A stretch of 64,000 bases of DNA from Pseudomonas triclosanedens. GTDB taxonomy: Bacteria; Pseudomonadota; Gammaproteobacteria; Pseudomonadales; Pseudomonadaceae. The position numbers were made by a program, and so were the translations under genes. Below are positions 39,927 to 49,106 of this stretch, one piece after another. The notes under the pieces are model-generated. The model had not been told where the DNA came from, searched no databases, and saw nothing but the letters and a program-made list of their open reading frames with translations. The stretch covers positions 372,001 to 436,000 of the forward strand of contig NZ_CP113432.1 of the NCBI RefSeq assembly GCF_026686735.1. The letters run 5' to 3'. Every line of letters starts with the position of its first letter. Position 1 is the first letter of the stretch.

Positions 39927-40253
39927 TCAGTGGGGCGGTTCGTCGTCGTCGCGGGCAAGGATGGCGTTGGCCAGTTCCATGTCGCTGCGTTGGCGCAGGC
40001 TGCTATCGTCGCTGCGCAGACGGGTGAGGGCAGCTTCCAGGTACGGGCCGCGAATGGCGCCGTCGCTGGCGACATAGGCGCCGGCATCGTCCTGGGCGGC
40101 GACGATCAACTTGTGGTCGTGCCTGAAGGTCAGGTAGGTCGACGCAGTGGTGGCGCCGGACGAAATGATGTCGCGCCAGAAGCCGTCGGCGAAGGCCGGA
40201 GCGAGGGGCAGGGCGAGCAGGGCGAACGCGGTGGCCAGTTTGGCGGTGCGCAT
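39927..40253 (-). CDS. DUF2388 (TIGR02448) exported protein, copy 2
   Basis: A 108-residue Pseudomonas-type DUF2388 protein. Start ATG 40253 gives a signal peptide (MRTAKLATAFALLALPLAPAFA); the frame extends upstream to 40352 without homology. The core SSGATTASTYLTFRHDHKLI, AAQDDAGAYVASDGAIRGPY and SDMELANAILA is diagnostic. Function unknown; some annotations call the family a resolvasome helicase subunit without evidence. It is the tandem paralogue of the gene at 40367-40684. Confidence 0.85.
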   Translation of the reverse strand: MRTAKLATAFALLALPLAPAFADGFWRDIISSGATTASTYLTFRHDHKLIVAAQDDAGAYVASDGAIRGPYLEAALTRLRSDDSSLRQRSDMELANAILARDDDEPPH

Positions 40254-40327
40254 CGGAATCACCTCCGGTAGGTCCGTGTACAGGTGAGATGCGCGGGGCG
40301 CTGGCCGAGTTCCGGAAACCTTCCGGG

Positions 40328-40360
40328 CGGCGCGCGCGGCCTTGGAAGCCACGCGCGCCG
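40328..40360 (-). terminator. Stem-loop between the two DUF2388 genes
   Basis: CGGCGCGCG (40328-40336) pairs with CGCGCGCCG (40352-40360), and the inner GGC/GCC extend the stem. It lies 6 bases after the first DUF2388 stop codon. It lacks a T tract, so it may be a weak terminator or an mRNA stabiliser. Confidence 0.4.
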
Positions 40361-40366
40361 CGGCGG

Positions 40367-40684
40367 TCAGTGCTGCGCGGCGAGGATGGCGCTGGCCAGT
40401 TCGCTGTCGCTGGTGTTGGCCAGGGCCGGGTCGGCGTTGCGCAACTTCAGCAGTGCGGCCTCCAGGTACGGGCCGCGGATGGCGCCGTCGCTGGCGATGA
40501 AGCTGGCGGCGTCGTCCTGTGCCGGGCCGACCAGCTTGTGGTCGTCGCGGCTGGTGAGGTAGGTCGAGGCGGTGGTGGCGCCGGAGGTCAGGACTCCGCG
40601 CCAGAAACTGCGGTCTTCGGCGAACGCGGATGCCAACGGCAGGAGGGTGAGGGCAATGACGACAGGGGTGAAGCGGCGACGCAT
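40367..40684 (-). CDS. DUF2388 (TIGR02448) exported protein, copy 1
   Basis: A 105-residue exported DUF2388 protein. ATG 40684 has AAGGAG 7 bases upstream and yields a signal peptide (MRRRFTPVVIALTLLPLASAFA). Core: TSGATTASTYLTSRDDHKLV, AQDDAASFIASDGAIRGPY, SDSELASAILA, closely matching its downstream neighbour, so the pair arose by tandem duplication. Periplasmic, function unknown. The octaheme cytochrome gene lies 79 bases upstream. Confidence 0.85.
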   Translation of the reverse strand: MRRRFTPVVIALTLLPLASAFAEDRSFWRGVLTSGATTASTYLTSRDDHKLVGPAQDDAASFIASDGAIRGPYLEAALLKLRNADPALANTSDSELASAILAAQH

Positions 40685-40763
40685 GATGTCTCCTTGAGTG
40701 AATGCGCGTCTCTCAGAGCGTCCGCCGTTTCGTGAGTTCCCGCCTGTCGTCGGTTGCCTCGAT

Positions 40764-43175
40764 TCATTCCCGCTTGAGCGAGGGGTCGTCCGGATTCTGC
40801 TGCTCCAGCTCCGACAGCAGCATCTGCACCTTCTGCATCTGCCCCGTTTCGCGCAGGTAAGCGACCAGCGCCATGCGTGCGCCGCGATTGGCTGGGTGGC
40901 GCTGCAACAGCGCTTCCAGTTCGCGGCAGGCGGCATCGGCGTCGCCGCTGTCGTGCAGGGCGATGGCCAGCACGTAGCGGAACTGATCGTCGTCCGGCGC
41001 GAGCTTCACTGCCTCGCGCAGTTCCTTGAGCGCCTGTGCGCGATCGCCCTGGCGTACCAGTGCGAGGCCGTTGACGTGGTGCAGCAGGCCGGAGGTGGGG
41101 TGCTGGCGCAGTGCGTCGTCGAGCAACTGGCGTGCCTCTGCCTGGCGGCCGTTGGCTTCCAGCCACTGGATGAGCGTGACCTGCGCCGGGAGGAAGTCCG
41201 GGTTGCGCGCCATCGAGGCGCGCAGCGCGGGCTCGACCTGCTCGGGCCGGTTGGTGCGCTCGTAGAGCATGGCGAGGTTGAGATTGGCCTCGGCGCGCTC
41301 GGTCAGTTCCTTCTGTACGTCTTCGTATTCCCGCAGGCCCTTCTCCAGTGCGGCATCCAGCCCGGCGCGGGCCTGCGGCGGCAGTTGCGCCAGTTGCCAG
41401 GCGGCGGCGATGCGTACCGCGCGGATCGGGTCGGACAGCAGCGGAGCCAGCATGGGGGCGAGCACCAGCGCCTGCTGCGGGCCGTTGGCGAGTGGCACGA
41501 GGATATCGATGGCGGCGTTGCGTACCTGCGGATCGGGGTCTTTCAGGCTCAGGGCGGCGAGCTCCAGCGAGCGCGGGCTGGGGTAGTTGGGCAGCTCGGC
41601 CATCAGGGTCGCGCGACGGATCGCCGGCAGGTCTGGCGAGGCCAGCAGCAGGTGCAGCGCGCGGGAAGCGCCGGGCATGCCGCCGCGAGCCTTCCACAAG
41701 GTGTCGTCATAGCGCGGCGTGGGGTTGCTGGAGGCGTTCGCCTTGGCTGGCAGCTCGCTGGCATACCACTGGCGGAACTGGTCGCCGATCTTCTTCGCCG
41801 GAGTGTCCTTGTGGCATGCCAGGCAGGCGTCCGGCGCACCGATGCGGCGAGCGTGCGCGGGGTTGGGCAGGCTGAAGCCGTGGTCATGGCGGTAGTCGTT
41901 GACCATGTAGTAGCGGCCTGGCATGTGACAGGAAGTGCACTGTGCGCCGGGGCTGCCGGGCTGGTGGTGATGGTGTTCGGGGGAGTCGTAGTTCTTCGCC
42001 TTCAGCCCCTTGCCGTCGATTTCCGGGCGTACCGGTTTGCCGGCGGTGTTGTGGCATTGCAGGCAGACGCCGTTGCCCGGCGCCTTCAGCTCGCCGCTGT
42101 GGGGGTTGTGGCAGTCGGTGCACTGCACGCCCTTGGCGAACATCTTGCTCTGGGTGAAGGAGCCCCACTCGAAGACTTCGTCCTTGATCTTGCCGTCGAT
42201 CTCGTAGAGTTCGCGGGTCAGGGTGCTGGGCAGGTAGTCGTCCATGAACCGGTGGCTGGTATCGAAGCCGTCGGCCAGCGGCGCGCGGCGCGCGTGGCAG
42301 CGGGCGCAGGTTTCTACGATGGTGGTCTGGCTGGCGTTCTGCAGCGGCTTGTCGAAGCCCTTGCCGGCGCTGCCATCGGGCTTCTGCGCCCACTCCAGGT
42401 GCTTCGATGCGGGCCCGTGGCAGGCCTGGCAACCGACGCCCAGGCTGTTCCAGTGGCTGGCGAAGGTGTCTGTCTTGGCGTCGTAGTTGCGCTTGAATCC
42501 GGTGGTATGGCACTCGACGCACATGAAGTTGGCGTTCTGTGCCGGGCGCGTCCAGTGCAGTTCGTCCTTGTAGTCGATGCGCTGGCCGGGCATCAGCTGG
42601 AACCAGTGGTTCTTGCGGCTATCCCAGGCCACCCCGAGCGCCTGCAGGCGGCCGCCTGTCTGGTCTGGATACTCCACCAGGTACTGCTGCAGCGGCTCGA
42701 AGCCGAAGGTGTAGGCCACCTTGAAGTCCGCCGGCTTACCGTCGGCGCCGGGGGTGTTGACCCAGTATTCGTCACCCTTGCGGAAGAAGCGGGTGGTCTC
42801 GGTCTCGCCCTTGAAGGTGACGTCGGCGAAGTCGCCGAGCACATTGCCCTCGCTGGCCGGCTTCATTGCCTGCTGGTGGTGGGAGCCTTGCCAGTCCTTG
42901 GTCTGCGCCTGGTGGCAGCCCTGGCATTCGGATTCGGCGACGAAAGTGGCGGCGGGCGGTGGCGGTGCAGGCTGCGCCGGTGGCGTGGCCGTCGTGATCG
43001 GTGGATGGTTGCTCGGCAGTTGGACTCCGGTGTCCTGCTGGACCCATATCCAGGCGCCGATGGTGGCCAGCAGCAATACCCCCGCGACGATCGCGAGCCA
43101 GGTGCGGCGGGGCGCGGGAGACGGCTGAACGATGGGAGTGGGACGAGGCTTCTTGGTCTTGTTGGACATGGACAT
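40764..43175 (-). CDS. Octaheme c-type cytochrome with HEAT and TPR repeats
   Basis: An 803-residue membrane-anchored periplasmic protein: N-terminal helix (~25-45, TWLAIVAGVLLLATIGAWIWV), a Pro-rich linker, then a cytochrome c554-like module (~80-450) with eight CxxCH haem motifs: CQGCH (C84), CVECH, CQACH, CARCH, CTDCH, CLQCH, CTSCH and CLACH. HEAT-like repeats follow (~490-590, SLKDPDPQVRNAAIDILVPL), then TPR repeats (~600-800). An in-frame ATG two codons downstream (43169) could be the real start. It probably transfers electrons and scaffolds partners; the substrate is unknown. Located 96 bases downstream of a gluconate-dehydrogenase-type operon in the same direction. Confidence 0.9.
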   Translation of the reverse strand: MSMSNKTKKPRPTPIVQPSPAPRRTWLAIVAGVLLLATIGAWIWVQQDTGVQLPSNHPPITTATPPAQPAPPPPAATFVAESECQGCHQAQTKDWQGSHHQQAMKPASEGNVLGDFADVTFKGETETTRFFRKGDEYWVNTPGADGKPADFKVAYTFGFEPLQQYLVEYPDQTGGRLQALGVAWDSRKNHWFQLMPGQRIDYKDELHWTRPAQNANFMCVECHTTGFKRNYDAKTDTFASHWNSLGVGCQACHGPASKHLEWAQKPDGSAGKGFDKPLQNASQTTIVETCARCHARRAPLADGFDTSHRFMDDYLPSTLTRELYEIDGKIKDEVFEWGSFTQSKMFAKGVQCTDCHNPHSGELKAPGNGVCLQCHNTAGKPVRPEIDGKGLKAKNYDSPEHHHHQPGSPGAQCTSCHMPGRYYMVNDYRHDHGFSLPNPAHARRIGAPDACLACHKDTPAKKIGDQFRQWYASELPAKANASSNPTPRYDDTLWKARGGMPGASRALHLLLASPDLPAIRRATLMAELPNYPSPRSLELAALSLKDPDPQVRNAAIDILVPLANGPQQALVLAPMLAPLLSDPIRAVRIAAAWQLAQLPPQARAGLDAALEKGLREYEDVQKELTERAEANLNLAMLYERTNRPEQVEPALRASMARNPDFLPAQVTLIQWLEANGRQAEARQLLDDALRQHPTSGLLHHVNGLALVRQGDRAQALKELREAVKLAPDDDQFRYVLAIALHDSGDADAACRELEALLQRHPANRGARMALVAYLRETGQMQKVQMLLSELEQQNPDDPSLKRE

Positions 43176-43271
43176 CCGTTGTTCCGCGACGACTCCGGGG
43201 TAGGGGGAGCTTCCGCGAGCGAGCTGCGGCTGTCAACGCGGCGGCCCGCCTTTCCTCGGCGGGCCGCTGCC

Positions 43272-44552
43272 TTACGGCTGGCGTATCTCGGCGACCCGGG
43301 CGCTGTCGACTTTCACGTCGGGGTTGCCGAACTGTGCGGTGAGGTAGTTCACCAGGGTGGCGATCTGTTCGTCGTCAAGAGTTCCGGCGAATCCGGGCAT
43401 GAACACTTCATCTGCGCCGACCTTGCGGTGCACGCCGCCAAGCACCACCTGCACCAGATTATCTGGCTGCAGCGCGCCGACCGCTGTGTTCTTCGTGAGC
43501 ATCGGATAGTAGCCGTCGGGCACGCCCTCGCCGCTCCAGGAGTGGCAACTGGCGCAGTTGCCCAGGTACAGACGCGCGCCGTCGGCCTTGGGTTGCGCGG
43601 CGAAGTCTGCGCCGCGCAGGGCGATCACGTCGTCGGCGGCTTCGCCCCACTGGAAACGCGCCTTGCGCTCGCCGTCGCTGACCGCCGGGACGCTGCGCAG
43701 ATAGCTGGCGATGGCTTGCAGGTCGGCGTCGGTCATGTGCTGGAAGCTGTGCTCCACGGCCTCGGCCATCGGCCCTGCGGCCTGCGCCTTGCCGGGCACG
43801 CGGCCGGTCTTGAGGTACTGCACCAGTTCGGCGTCGCTCCAGCCGCCGATGCCACTGTGGGTGTCGGGGGTGATGTTGAAGGCATACCAGCCGCCCAGTG
43901 CGGCGCCGGCGAGGAATCCGGCGCTGCGTTCGTCGGTGGCCTTTTCCTGCAACGCCATGCCGCGCGGGGTGTGGCAGGTGCCGCAATGGGCGAGCCCCTG
44001 GACCAGGTAGGCACCACGGTTCCATGTGGCACTCTGCCTGGGATTCGGCTGGTAGGTCTGGTCGTCGTGGAACAGGACGTTCCAGACCGCCAGAGGCCAG
44101 CGCATGTTCAGCGGCCAGGCGATGTCGGGATCGCGGTTGGGTTGTGCTACTGCCTGCACGCCGCCTTCGAGGAACCAGGCGTAGAGCGCCTGCATGTCCT
44201 CGTCGTTGATTTTCGCGTAGGCGGTGTAGGGCATCGCCGGGTAGAGCCGCGAGCCGCCCTTGGCCACGCCCTGGCGCAGCGCGCGGGCGAAGTCTTCGTA
44301 GCGGTAGCTGCCGATGCCGGTCTTCGGATCGGGCGTGATGTTGGTGGAGTACACGGCGCCCAGCGGCGTGGCCAGGGGCAGCCCGCCAGCGAAGGGCTTG
44401 CCGCCCGGCGCGGTATGGCAGGCGGCGCAGTCGCCGGCGCGGGCCAGGTATTCGCCGCGCGCGAGCAGTTCCGGCGGCGCCGGGTCCAGCGCCTTGGCGG
44501 CGTGGCTTGTCAGCGGCACGACGAGCAGCAGGAGAGCTGCGAATCGCTTCAT
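43272..44552 (-). CDS. Triheme cytochrome c subunit of gluconate-type dehydrogenase
   Basis: A 426-residue periplasmic/membrane-associated cytochrome. Signal peptide ~1-19 (MKRFAALLLLVVPLTSHAAK). Three cytochrome c domains with CAACH (C42), CGTCH and CASCH, each with a distal Met-type ligand region such as PYTAYAKINDEDMQALY. It receives electrons from the flavoprotein and passes them to ubiquinone, as in gluconate 2-dehydrogenase and related alcohol/aldose dehydrogenases. Starts 2 bases after the flavoprotein stop. Confidence 0.93.
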   Translation of the reverse strand: MKRFAALLLLVVPLTSHAAKALDPAPPELLARGEYLARAGDCAACHTAPGGKPFAGGLPLATPLGAVYSTNITPDPKTGIGSYRYEDFARALRQGVAKGGSRLYPAMPYTAYAKINDEDMQALYAWFLEGGVQAVAQPNRDPDIAWPLNMRWPLAVWNVLFHDDQTYQPNPRQSATWNRGAYLVQGLAHCGTCHTPRGMALQEKATDERSAGFLAGAALGGWYAFNITPDTHSGIGGWSDAELVQYLKTGRVPGKAQAAGPMAEAVEHSFQHMTDADLQAIASYLRSVPAVSDGERKARFQWGEAADDVIALRGADFAAQPKADGARLYLGNCASCHSWSGEGVPDGYYPMLTKNTAVGALQPDNLVQVVLGGVHRKVGADEVFMPGFAGTLDDEQIATLVNYLTAQFGNPDVKVDSARVAEIRQP

Positions 44553-44554
44553 GT

Positions 44555-46144
44555 TCAGGCCTCCCGCTTCAGGTGATCGGCCAGGCGCAATGCCAGCGCT
44601 GCGATGGTCAGGGTGCAGTTCACCGAGCCGACAGTGGGCATCACGCCGCTGCTGGCGATGAACAGGTTGTGGTGGTCATGGCTGCGGCACTGGCTGTCGA
44701 CCACCGAGTCCTTCGGGTCGGCGCCCATCAGCGTGGTGCCGGTGATGTGGTTGTTGTTGGCGAAGTTGTCCTCGAACAGCACTTCGCTGCCGCCCAGCAG
44801 TTTGGCCGCATGGGCGTAGACCTCGCGGGTGTGGGCCGCGCTCTTGCGCACGTAGTCGTCCATCGCATAGGTGAACTCGGGCTTGGGAATTCCCGCGCCG
44901 TCGCGCTCGCTGGCGCTGGGCACGATGCGGTTTTCCGGGCGCGGGAGGATTTCGTGGAAACTGTCGAAACGCACGAAACGCGCCGCCCGGTCGCGGATCT
45001 GCGCGTCCAGTTCGCGGCCCAGCAGCAGCGGGCCCTGGCGGATCAGCTCGGCGGCCACCTGGTCGGTGCGTGAGAGGTTCGACAGGTGGATCTTCTTCGA
45101 TGCGTATTCGCTGCGGAAGGCGCCGTCGCGGAAGCTAACCAGCGAGGTCATCTCCTGCGGGCCGCGGCCCGGCCAGAGCTTCTCGTCGGCGTAGAACTGC
45201 ACGGCGGTGCCGGGGTGGTCCATCAGGTTGCGGCCGACCATGTCGGAGCTGTTGCCGACCCCGGACATCAGCATCAGCTTGGGCGTCTCGATGCCGTTGG
45301 CGGCGAGGATGAAGGTATCGCCCTCGATGCGCACTTCGTTGCCCTGCAGGTCCTTGTACAGCGCCGCGGCTATCTTGCCGGCCTCGCTCTTTTCCAGCTT
45401 GAACACCACTGCGTTCTCGACCAGCCGGGCGCCGGCGGCCTCGGCCTTCTCGACGTGGACGATGCCGTTGTACATGGCGCCGATCGGGCAGATCGGCATG
45501 CAGTTGTTGTTGCCACAGCAGGTTGGCCGCGCGTCGTAGGGACGGCTGTTGCGCGCCACAGGTTCGGTTACCACGCGATAGCCGTTGGCGTTGAGCAGTG
45601 TCTTGATGCGTTGCTCGTTCCACGACAGCGGCAGCGGCGCCATCGGGTACGGCTGGCTGCGCGGCGAGCCGAGTTCCTCGTCGCCCGGCCCCCAGACGCC
45701 CAGTTCCTCTTCGGCGCGCTGATACCAGGGCTCCAGTTCGGCGTATTCGATGGGCCAGTCGCGACCCACGCCGTAGAGGCTCGCGAGCTTGAAGTCGTTG
45801 GGCAGGAAGCGCCAGGCGGACGCCGCCCAGTGCCAGGTGGTGCCGCCCACGGCGCGGATGTACTGCACGTCGTAGGGGTGTTCGCCCTTCTGGATCAGGT
45901 AGTGGTTGTCCGGGTGGAATTGCGGATGCGGGGCCATCGGGCTGGCCGGGTAGGGTGCCTGGAAGTCGGATTTGTCCGGCTGGTTGCGGAACCGCTCGAC
46001 GATCTCCCAGCGTGCCATGCGCGGCCCGGCTTCGAGGATCAGCACGTCCTTGCCGGCCAGCGCCAACTGATGGGCCACCAGCGCCCCGGCCACGCCGGAG
46101 CCGATCACCACGTAGTCCGCCCGTTGCGTATCGGCCATGCTCAC
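44555..46144 (-). CDS. FAD-dependent GMC oxidoreductase, large subunit of gluconate-type dehydrogenase
   Basis: A 529-residue flavoprotein. FAD-binding GSGVAGALVAHQLALAG (~13-29) and LEAGPRMARWEIVERF at the N-terminus; the cysteine cluster CCGNNNCMPICPIGA (~205-220) probably binds a [3Fe-4S] centre as in FAD-glucose and gluconate dehydrogenases; catalytic His region NNHITGTTLMG and a C-terminal SSGVMPTVGSVNCTLTIAAL. It has no signal peptide and would be exported with the Tat-carrying small subunit. Overlaps the small subunit by 4 bases. The substrate could be gluconate, 2-ketogluconate or another polyol/sugar acid. Confidence 0.93.
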   Translation of the reverse strand: MSMADTQRADYVVIGSGVAGALVAHQLALAGKDVLILEAGPRMARWEIVERFRNQPDKSDFQAPYPASPMAPHPQFHPDNHYLIQKGEHPYDVQYIRAVGGTTWHWAASAWRFLPNDFKLASLYGVGRDWPIEYAELEPWYQRAEEELGVWGPGDEELGSPRSQPYPMAPLPLSWNEQRIKTLLNANGYRVVTEPVARNSRPYDARPTCCGNNNCMPICPIGAMYNGIVHVEKAEAAGARLVENAVVFKLEKSEAGKIAAALYKDLQGNEVRIEGDTFILAANGIETPKLMLMSGVGNSSDMVGRNLMDHPGTAVQFYADEKLWPGRGPQEMTSLVSFRDGAFRSEYASKKIHLSNLSRTDQVAAELIRQGPLLLGRELDAQIRDRAARFVRFDSFHEILPRPENRIVPSASERDGAGIPKPEFTYAMDDYVRKSAAHTREVYAHAAKLLGGSEVLFEDNFANNNHITGTTLMGADPKDSVVDSQCRSHDHHNLFIASSGVMPTVGSVNCTLTIAALALRLADHLKREA

Positions 46145-46638
46145 ACCTCCCGCTCGACCGGCTGCGCGGCCCAGAAGCCAGGCTTGTTCGGGCAGTAGCT
46201 GCGGATCACCAGCACGTCGTCCACAGCCTTGAACATCAGTGCGTTCTCGTAGGTCACCACGGTGGCGTTCTGGTCATCGCCGATCATGCCCAGGTACCAG
46301 CCGCCGAGGATCTGCCGGGCGAGCCACTGCTGGCGCTCGCTCCAACTGGACGGCGCGTCGCCCAGGTGTGCCTGAAGCTCGCCCAGACTCTGCCTGAGCG
46401 CACTGTCGCGGTGGGCCAGGGCCTCGAACAGGCGCAGGCCGATGCGCGGATCCAGGTTGCTGCGCCCGGTCAGCCGCTGGGACAGCGTCATGAAGCTGGA
46501 TAGCTCCGCTTCCGCCTGGGGCGTCAGTGCGGCCCAGGTGCGCCCCGCCGGGCTGAGCATCACGCCGCCCACCGCAGCGCTGGCGCAGGCCATCGCCAAC
46601 AGGTGGCGCCGGGAAAGGGGCAGGCTAGCCTCGGACAT
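46141..46638 (-). CDS. Tat-exported small subunit of gluconate-type dehydrogenase
   Basis: A 165-residue subunit III (gluconate 2-dehydrogenase small-subunit family). A twin-arginine signal, LSRRHLLAMACASAAVGGVM (~8-27), suggests it carries the folded flavoprotein across the membrane. The conserved C-terminal region contains WYLGMIGDDQNATVVTYENALMF. First gene of the operon; its last 4 bases overlap the flavoprotein start. Order small-flavoprotein-cytochrome matches the P. aeruginosa gluconate dehydrogenase set as I recall it. Confidence 0.92.
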   Translation of the reverse strand: MSEASLPLSRRHLLAMACASAAVGGVMLSPAGRTWAALTPQAEAELSSFMTLSQRLTGRSNLDPRIGLRLFEALAHRDSALRQSLGELQAHLGDAPSSWSERQQWLARQILGGWYLGMIGDDQNATVVTYENALMFKAVDDVLVIRSYCPNKPGFWAAQPVEREV

Positions 46639-46855
46639 GAAGACCTCTCTTGCACAGGCGAACGGTTGTGGGGGCGGTCTGGCACCGCTTGGATCAGGTG
46701 CCGCATTTCGCTGGTCGGCCAGGGTGGCGATAGCGGGCCGTGCCCCTTAGTATTGCCGTTTGTTCAGATTCTGCCGGGCGGACCAGCCTGCCGGCGGCCA
46801 TACCAGAGCCGCGCCGCAGAGCCTCACCGACCGGCTTTTGGGTGAAACCGCAGCG

Positions 46856-47650
46856 ATGAAACAGTACCTCGACCTCATGCGCCACGTGCGCGAACACGGC
46901 ACCTTCAAGAGCGACCGTACCGGCACCGGCACCTATAGCGTGTTCGGCTACCAGATGCGTTTCGACCTGGCCGAAGGCTTCCCGCTGGTGACCACCAAGA
47001 AGTGCCACCTCAAATCGATCATCCATGAGCTGCTATGGTTCCTCAAAGGTTCGACCAACATCGCCTACCTGAAGGAAAACGGCGTCTCGATCTGGGACGA
47101 ATGGGCCGACGAGAACGGTGACCTCGGCCCGGTCTACGGCTACCAGTGGCGTTCCTGGCCGGCGCCGGATGGCCGTCATATCGACCAGATCGCCAACCTG
47201 ATGGCGATGCTCAAGAGCAACCCGGATTCGCGTCGCCTGATCGTCTCGGCATGGAACCCTGCGCTGATCGACGAGATGGCCCTGCCGCCGTGCCACGCGC
47301 TGTTCCAGTTCTATGTCGCCGACGGCAAGCTCAGTTGCCAGCTCTACCAGCGCTCAGCCGACATTTTCCTCGGCGTGCCGTTCAACATCGCCAGCTATGC
47401 GCTGCTGACCCTGATGGTCGCGCAGGTCGCCGGGCTTGCGCCGGGCGAGTTCATCTGGACCGGCGGTGACTGCCACCTGTATGCCAACCACATCGAGCAG
47501 ACCGACCTGCAACTGACCCGCCAGCCGCTGCCGCTGCCGACCATGAAGATCAATCCCCAGGTGAAGGATCTGTTCGACTTCCGCTTCGAGGATTTCGAAC
47601 TGGTCGGCTACGAAGCCCATCCGCACATCAAGGCACCGGTCGCTGTCTGA
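46856..47650 (+). CDS. thyA: Thymidylate synthase
   Basis: Methylates dUMP to dTMP with 5,10-methylene-THF. ATG 46856 gives 264 residues, identical in length to E. coli ThyA; the upstream frame to 46760 is not homologous. Catalytic cysteine C146 lies in [14 protein letters not shown]; other motifs are [32 protein letters not shown] and the [10 protein letters not shown] segment. Monocistronic, with an intrinsic terminator. Confidence 0.98.
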   Translation: MKQYLDLMRHVREHGTFKSDRTGTGTYSVFGYQMRFDLAEGFPLVTTKKCHLKSIIHELLWFLKGSTNIAYLKENGVSIWDEWADENGDLGPVYGYQWRSWPAPDGRHIDQIANLMAMLKSNPDSRRLIVSAWNPALIDEMALPPCHALFQFYVADGKLSCQLYQRSADIFLGVPFNIASYALLTLMVAQVAGLAPGEFIWTGGDCHLYANHIEQTDLQLTRQPLPLPTMKINPQVKDLFDFRFEDFELVGYEAHPHIKAPVAV

Positions 47651-47666
47651 CCCGCCCGTGCGAAAG

Positions 47667-47693
47667 AAGGCCGGCTCAATGCCGGCCTTTTTC
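47667..47693 (+). terminator. Intrinsic terminator of thyA
   Basis: AAGGCCGGC (47667-47675) and GCCGGCCTT (47681-47689) form a 9-bp stem with a 5-base loop, followed by T. Confidence 0.9.
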
Positions 47694-47941
47694 GTTTCTG
47701 CGCGGTTGATTTCGCAGGCGCGGAAAGCTGACGCCCGAAGCTGCCATGGCCCTCGCCGTTCTCGTGGGCGAGTGTCACCAAGCAGGATGGTATTCCTCGT
47801 GGCATTCATTCGGTGAATAACCGTTTCGCCTGGCGGTACAAGGTTCCGTAACGTTGCTCCCCATTGCTATGCTCCCCCGACTGGCCGCCAAAATGCGGCT
47901 CACGGACATTCCGCAGTACAACGACAAGAACGGGGAACGTC

Positions 47942-49099
47942 ATGCAGCCTTTCAGCTTTGCCACCACCGCGCAGATTCTCTGTGAAAGCGGTTCCGCCGC
48001 GCGCCTGGGGGATATCTGCCATGAGCGCGGCGCGCAGCGCGTACTGATCGTCACCGACCCCGGCATCACCCGTCTGAACATGCTCGATGGCGTGCTGCCC
48101 GGATTCGCCGCCGCCGGGGTGGCGGTGGAAGTCTTCGACCAGGTGCTGGCCGATCCGCCGGAAAGCGTGGTGCTGGCCGCCGCCGAGCAGGCGCGCAGGA
48201 TGGCGGCACAACTGGTAGTGGGTTTCGGCGGCGGCAGTTCGATGGACGTGGCCAAGCTGGTGGCGTTGCTGGCGCATCCGCTGGCGACTCAGGGGCTGGC
48301 CGATGTCTTCGGTGTTGGCAACGCCCGTGGCCCGCGCCTGCCGCTGATCCAGGTGCCGACCACTGCCGGCACCGGATCGGAAGTGACGCCGATCGCTATC
48401 GTTACCACTGGCGAAACCACCAAGATGGGTGTGGTCAGCCCGCACCTGCTGCCGGACCTGGCGGTGCTCGACGCCGACCTTACCCTCGGCCTGCCGCCAG
48501 TGGTCACGGCTGCTACCGGTATTGACGCAATGGTCCATGCCATCGAGGCCTACACCAGCAAGCTGAAGAAGAACCCACTCTCCGACCTGCTGGCCCGCGA
48601 AGCGCTGCGTCTGCTGGCGCTGAACCTCGACGAAGCGGTGCACAACGGCCGCAACCGCGAGGCGCGCCAGGCGATGCTGCTCGGCGCCTGCCTGGCTGGC
48701 CAGGCGTTCGCCAACGCTCCGGTGGCCGCCGTGCATGCGCTGGCCTATCCGCTGGGCGGGCACTTCCACATTCCCCACGGCCTGAGCAATGCGCTGGTGC
48801 TCCCGGAGGTCATCCGCTTCAATGCGCCCAATGCCGGCACCCTGTACGCCGAGTTGGCGCCGCTGCTGCTGGGCGAACGTCTGCGCATTGGCGTCGACCG
48901 CACCGAGCAGTTCATCGCCGAACTGGCCGACCTCAGCCCGCGCTGCGGCCTGCCTTCGCGCCTGCGCGATGCTGGCGTGCCGGAAGACAGCCTGCCGCGT
49001 CTGGCCGCCGATGCGATGTTGCAGCAGCGCCTGCTGGTGAATAATCCCCGCGAGGTCAGCGAGAGCGATGCGCTGGCCATCTACCGAGCCGCCTATTGA
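47942..49099 (+). CDS. Iron-containing alcohol dehydrogenase
   Basis: A 385-residue NAD(P)-dependent dehydrogenase of the Fe-ADH family (AdhB/FucO-like). Conserved GFGGGSSMDVAKLVALL (nucleotide-binding loop), TTAGTGSEVTPIAIVT, and the metal-binding segments TGIDAMVHAIEAY and HALAYPLGGHFHIPHG, which supply the Asp/His ligands. ATG 47942 chosen; the frame begins earlier but without homology. A hotdog thioesterase follows 7 bases after the stop. The substrate alcohol or aldehyde is not evident. Confidence 0.94.
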   Translation: MQPFSFATTAQILCESGSAARLGDICHERGAQRVLIVTDPGITRLNMLDGVLPGFAAAGVAVEVFDQVLADPPESVVLAAAEQARRMAAQLVVGFGGGSSMDVAKLVALLAHPLATQGLADVFGVGNARGPRLPLIQVPTTAGTGSEVTPIAIVTTGETTKMGVVSPHLLPDLAVLDADLTLGLPPVVTAATGIDAMVHAIEAYTSKLKKNPLSDLLAREALRLLALNLDEAVHNGRNREARQAMLLGACLAGQAFANAPVAAVHALAYPLGGHFHIPHGLSNALVLPEVIRFNAPNAGTLYAELAPLLLGERLRIGVDRTEQFIAELADLSPRCGLPSRLRDAGVPEDSLPRLAADAMLQQRLLVNNPREVSESDALAIYRAAY

Positions 49100-49106
49100 G
49101 AGAGCG

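Noticed and set aside
40698..44576. A 1292-residue plus-strand open frame
   Set aside because: It is antisense to the octaheme and triheme cytochrome genes, whose CxxCH motifs and signal sequences are unmistakable; the antisense product is low-complexity and matches no family.
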